Below are positions 61,311-64,000 of a stretch of DNA of 64,000 bases, in pieces. The DNA is from Struthidea cinerea. Taxonomy: Eukaryota; Chordata; Aves; Passeriformes; Corcoracidae. Position numbers and translations under genes: made by a program. Below the pieces are notes generated by a model, which worked only from the letters and a program-made list of their open reading frames with translations, made no database searches and was not told the origin of the DNA. The stretch is taken from contig VZTI01005029.1 in the NCBI GenBank assembly GCA_013397865.1, positions 69,743 through 133,742 of the forward strand. The letters run 5' to 3'. The stretch's first letter is position 1. Each line of letters begins with the position of its first letter.

Positions 61311-61502
61311 TGTCACGGCCTTGCCTTCCAAGGTCCCTCCGAAATTTAATCTGTCTGTGTTTCTCAGAAACACAAGGGTAAAAAGGTGAAGATGCAAAGA
61401 AAGTATGAAGAGTCAGGAATTATATATATTGAAATAAGTAAGAAATAAACAAATTCAATGGAGAAATTCCTAGCTGTAAAAAAAACCCACTAATTCTTAA
61501 CC

Positions 61503-61644
61503 CTGAGATTAGCTCAGTTGGTTAGAGCATGGTGCTAGTAACACCAAGGTCAGGGTTCAATCCCCATTTGGGCCATTCATTTAAGAGCTGGACTTGATGA
61601 TCCTTATGGGTCTCTTCCAGCTGGGAATATTCTGTCATTCCATG
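61503..61644 (+). mobile_element. tRNA-Ile-derived SINE with CR1-like tail (TguSINE1-type)
   Basis: The head (about 61505-61575) is tRNA-like. It has an A box TAGCTCAGTTGG at 61510-61521, a B box GGTTCAATCC at 61554-61563, and a 5-bp anticodon stem (61530-61534 with 61542-61546) around loop CTAGTAA. The overall match is to tRNA-Ile, whose loop is CTAATAA; here the anticodon position reads AGT. The tail (61576-61644) resembles the CR1 3' end ('gacttgatgatccttatggg', 'gaatattctgtcattccatg'), which suits mobilisation by CR1 reverse transcriptase. The acceptor stem is decayed and fused to the tail, so it is not a working tRNA. Confidence 0.9.
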
Positions 61645-62374
61645 TCTGCACATTTCAGAGTACCTTTTAAAGGAGTTGTTTAACCCACTTACAGGATAGA
61701 TTTTTATGTCAAGATAGTCCTTCAAATTTTATTTTAGTGGAGCTCAAGTAGCATCAGTGTTCTTTATCTACAATTCCTAATCTTTAAGGCAAGATTGCTG
61801 AGGACTAAAGAGCACTTTGGAAATATTAATGACTACATCTGTAAGACATCTCTGTAAAGAAGGTGGTGTTAACCTTTGCAAGGCAAAGGCTCCCCTCCTT
61901 CCATGTGCATCTCCGTAGCCCACCACTTGTAATACTGCAGCATGCCTTTCACTTCTATTTTGTAAAACCACACCTTCCCTCTCTTTGTCCCCTGTTGCAG
62001 TGCTGCATGCCTCTATCAAAAGTCCTCATGCCTTCATATCCCTGGACTCGCATAAAGCTTAGTAGATAACAGTAGCAATTGCTAATAATTTAAACAGCCA
62101 ATAAGATTAAATAGCCAATAAGAACTGTTTGCATAAAACTTACACACAAAGATTAGAATATGCAATCTCTGCACCCTCTCAAAGCATTTTTCAATCAGTG
62201 CCATCAGCATAATGAGCAAGAGCAGCCAGTAGGGAGACTGATAAAATTCACAAAATATTAAGAGTATCCCCAGAAAAAATCCACACGTCTGTGGGGATCA
62301 TAGTACATGTGTTTCCAGTGGGACATTGCAGAACATTTTCCTTTCTGTCTCTTTTGTTTGAGTTGTTGGAGGTT
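61645..62374. other. Unique non-coding tract
   Basis: No gene recognised. A short duplication of AGCCAATAAGA occurs at about 62094-62122. Confidence 0.6.
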
Positions 62375-62560
62375 TTGCTGTTGGCTTGGTTTTGTTTTGG
62401 ATTTTGGGGGTATTTTGGGTTGGTTAGTTTGGGGTTTTTTTGTTTTGTTTTGCAAGTTTTTTGGTGTTTTTTTTTTTTGCTTGGTTGGTTTTTTATTTGT
62501 TTGTTTGGCTTTGTGTTTTGGTTTTGTTTGGTATTCCGGAGGAGAAGGGGACTGGCCAGG
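62375..62560 (+). repeat. G/T-rich low-complexity tract
   Basis: About 185 bp made almost wholly of G and T (GTTTT, GGTTT, TTTG words) with T runs. The + strand frames here are Phe/Leu/Gly-rich and the - strand frames Lys/Asn/Gln/Pro-rich; both are compositional artefacts. Confidence 0.93.
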
Positions 62561-64000
62561 GAGGCAGTCCCCAAAACTAACCTAGGCTGTTAGGTTCAAT
62601 GCCTGACATCAGCTATAGATATTTTTGGTCCTCTCCATATCTCCTTCTTTTCTGTAACAGTAAGAAATAAATCTGTGTTGCAATAGCAAATACTGGAGGA
62701 ACTTGTCAACTGTCTTTAACATTTTATAATTGTTGTATGAGAAAGAGACTATTAAGATTAGATCAAACAGATGAGTTTAATGACCTTTGCACAGATGTTA
62801 GTCTATCTTTAGTAACTATAAACTTTCTAGAAGCTTGTTCCATACCCTGATTTTCCTTAGAGCTGTGCATTTATTATTTAACATGAAATAAAAAAAATTC
62901 CTCTTTCTTTTTTTGTAGTCTTTAATCTGACCTCTTTCTGAAATAAATTTCAATAACAAATGGCAAAATTTTTAATTCAAAAATTTTATGCTTTTAATGA
63001 GTTCTTCAAAGTTTAAGAGTGAAAATCTTCATTGCCACCTTTACAGCTAAAAAAGAGATTCACACAGTCAGCATGGGGATAATAAAAAATACCAGACTGA
63101 GTATTGAGAGCATAAGACACCCCATATGAATTTTACATTACAAATATGTGCTAAAATATTATTCTCTCCTTGTATGGAAATCAATAACAATTAAAACTGA
63201 AAGGATATGTTTGGGTTTTTTTTAAATTAATGATCAAAGGGGCTTATTTTTATAGATGGCCTATAAAGCTGCAATGGAAAATAACGCCACCGTTTCAGGA
63301 AATGTAGTGTAGAGACTTATTATTCTTATTTACCAGCCATCCATTTATGTCTCATCTTCCATAATGTTTTATAGATTGAATATTTGCCTTGTGTTTTTTA
63401 TAAGAGGTATTACTTTCCACTTTGCTTTCAGTAAGTTGGACTATTCTCTTTTGACGTCCTCAAAGTTTATTGCTATTGAATCCTTATGTTAATAACCGAG
63501 AGAGTTTTTGTCTGCTTGGGGTTTTTTTTAGACTCTAAGGTACATTAGGAGTATATCATAACTGAAGCATTTCTGATTCTCTTTGTAGAGAAAAGGATAC
63601 TTGGAACACCTGTTACTGGGATGGACTGCTTAGCCATGGACTGTTTTCACTCTCCTGAAGTAAACATATTTCCATCAGAAAGATTTTACAGATTTTGATG
63701 GAGAAAAAAAATTCCCCTGAACTCTTAAAAACAGAATTTCTGGGGCCCTTGCAGGCCCTTCCTATTACACAGTTTATTACATAGCTTGGTAACTTAGAGA
63801 AATTGTGGTGCCCAAGACCTTCAGGCATTCTACTTACCTGCAAGAGCTTTAAGAAAACTCAGGAATCCTGCACCAGTCTGAAAACATCACGGCTCCTGGG
63901 AGCTGGACTGATAATTGAGAGAAAAAGCTGCATGATTTCCACAGAACTGTTCTTTACCATGATCTTATTTCAAAAACATACACATATGTTGCTCATCCTA
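62561..64000. other. Unique AT-rich non-coding tract
   Basis: No repeat or gene recognised to the end of the window. Confidence 0.6.

Noticed and set aside
61503..61575. Functional tRNA gene
   Set aside because: The acceptor stem does not pair properly and the head is fused to a CR1-like tail, as in a tRNA-derived SINE.
62248..62593. Lys/Asn-rich (-) and Phe/Leu-rich (+) frames
   Set aside because: They come from the G/T-rich low-complexity tract.

Overview
The window looks like nuclear DNA from a bird, most likely a passerine. The evidence is repeat content: many CR1 LINE 3' ends, a tRNA-Ile-headed SINE with a CR1-like tail (the organisation described for TguSINE1 of zebra finch), and several degenerate LTRs of endogenous retroviruses whose motifs I recall from songbird genomes. 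The background is AT-rich and non-coding, with stop codons dense in all frames. I found no intact conserved protein-coding gene, no rRNA and no functional tRNA. The best reading is a gene-poor intergenic tract or a very large intron.

Layout. 1-7.3 kb: unique AT-rich DNA with two CR1 fragments (2.64-2.80 kb +, 4.88-5.03 kb -). 7.3-9.7 kb: an LTR remnant (-), a CR1 (-), a GC-richer LTR-like block (+) and a CpG-bearing LTR remnant (-). 13.0-14.2 kb: a 1.19-kb LTR (+) carrying five tandem 58-bp units. 15.3-16.0 kb: a second copy of the LTR family seen at 7.3 kb. 16-33.7 kb: mostly unique, with an LTR inserted into a CR1 at 20.0-20.6 kb and a CR1 ORF2/3' end at 26.2-26.8 kb. 33.8-34.9 kb: the most gene-like block, seven 33-bp (11-codon) repeat units in an acidic reading frame that runs on into a GC-rich open frame, with a possible 3' splice site upstream and two AATAAA signals downstream. 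35.5-38.4 kb: a CR1 3' end, then an LTR cut by a later LTR insertion with a recognisable target duplication; that insertion seems to contain a third LTR. 38.4-54.6 kb: mostly unique; it holds a short CR1 end (46.4 kb) and a decayed C2H2 zinc-finger fragment (47.8 kb, -). 54.6-56.7 kb: an LTR (-) and three CR1 pieces, one with recognisable endonuclease motifs. 58.3-60.5 kb: a solo LTR with perfect 5-bp target duplication and a second LTR-like block. 60.9-61.6 kb: an old CR1 and the SINE. 62.4-62.6 kb: a G/T-rich simple tract.

Nothing here forms an operon or pathway. The visible history is layered retroelement insertion into old sequence. The candidates for something undescribed are the acidic-repeat open frame at 33.8-34.7 kb and, less strongly, a 140-codon ATG-initiated frame at 27.77 kb. 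Family names, consensus comparisons and ages are from memory and need RepeatMasker and alignment to confirm.
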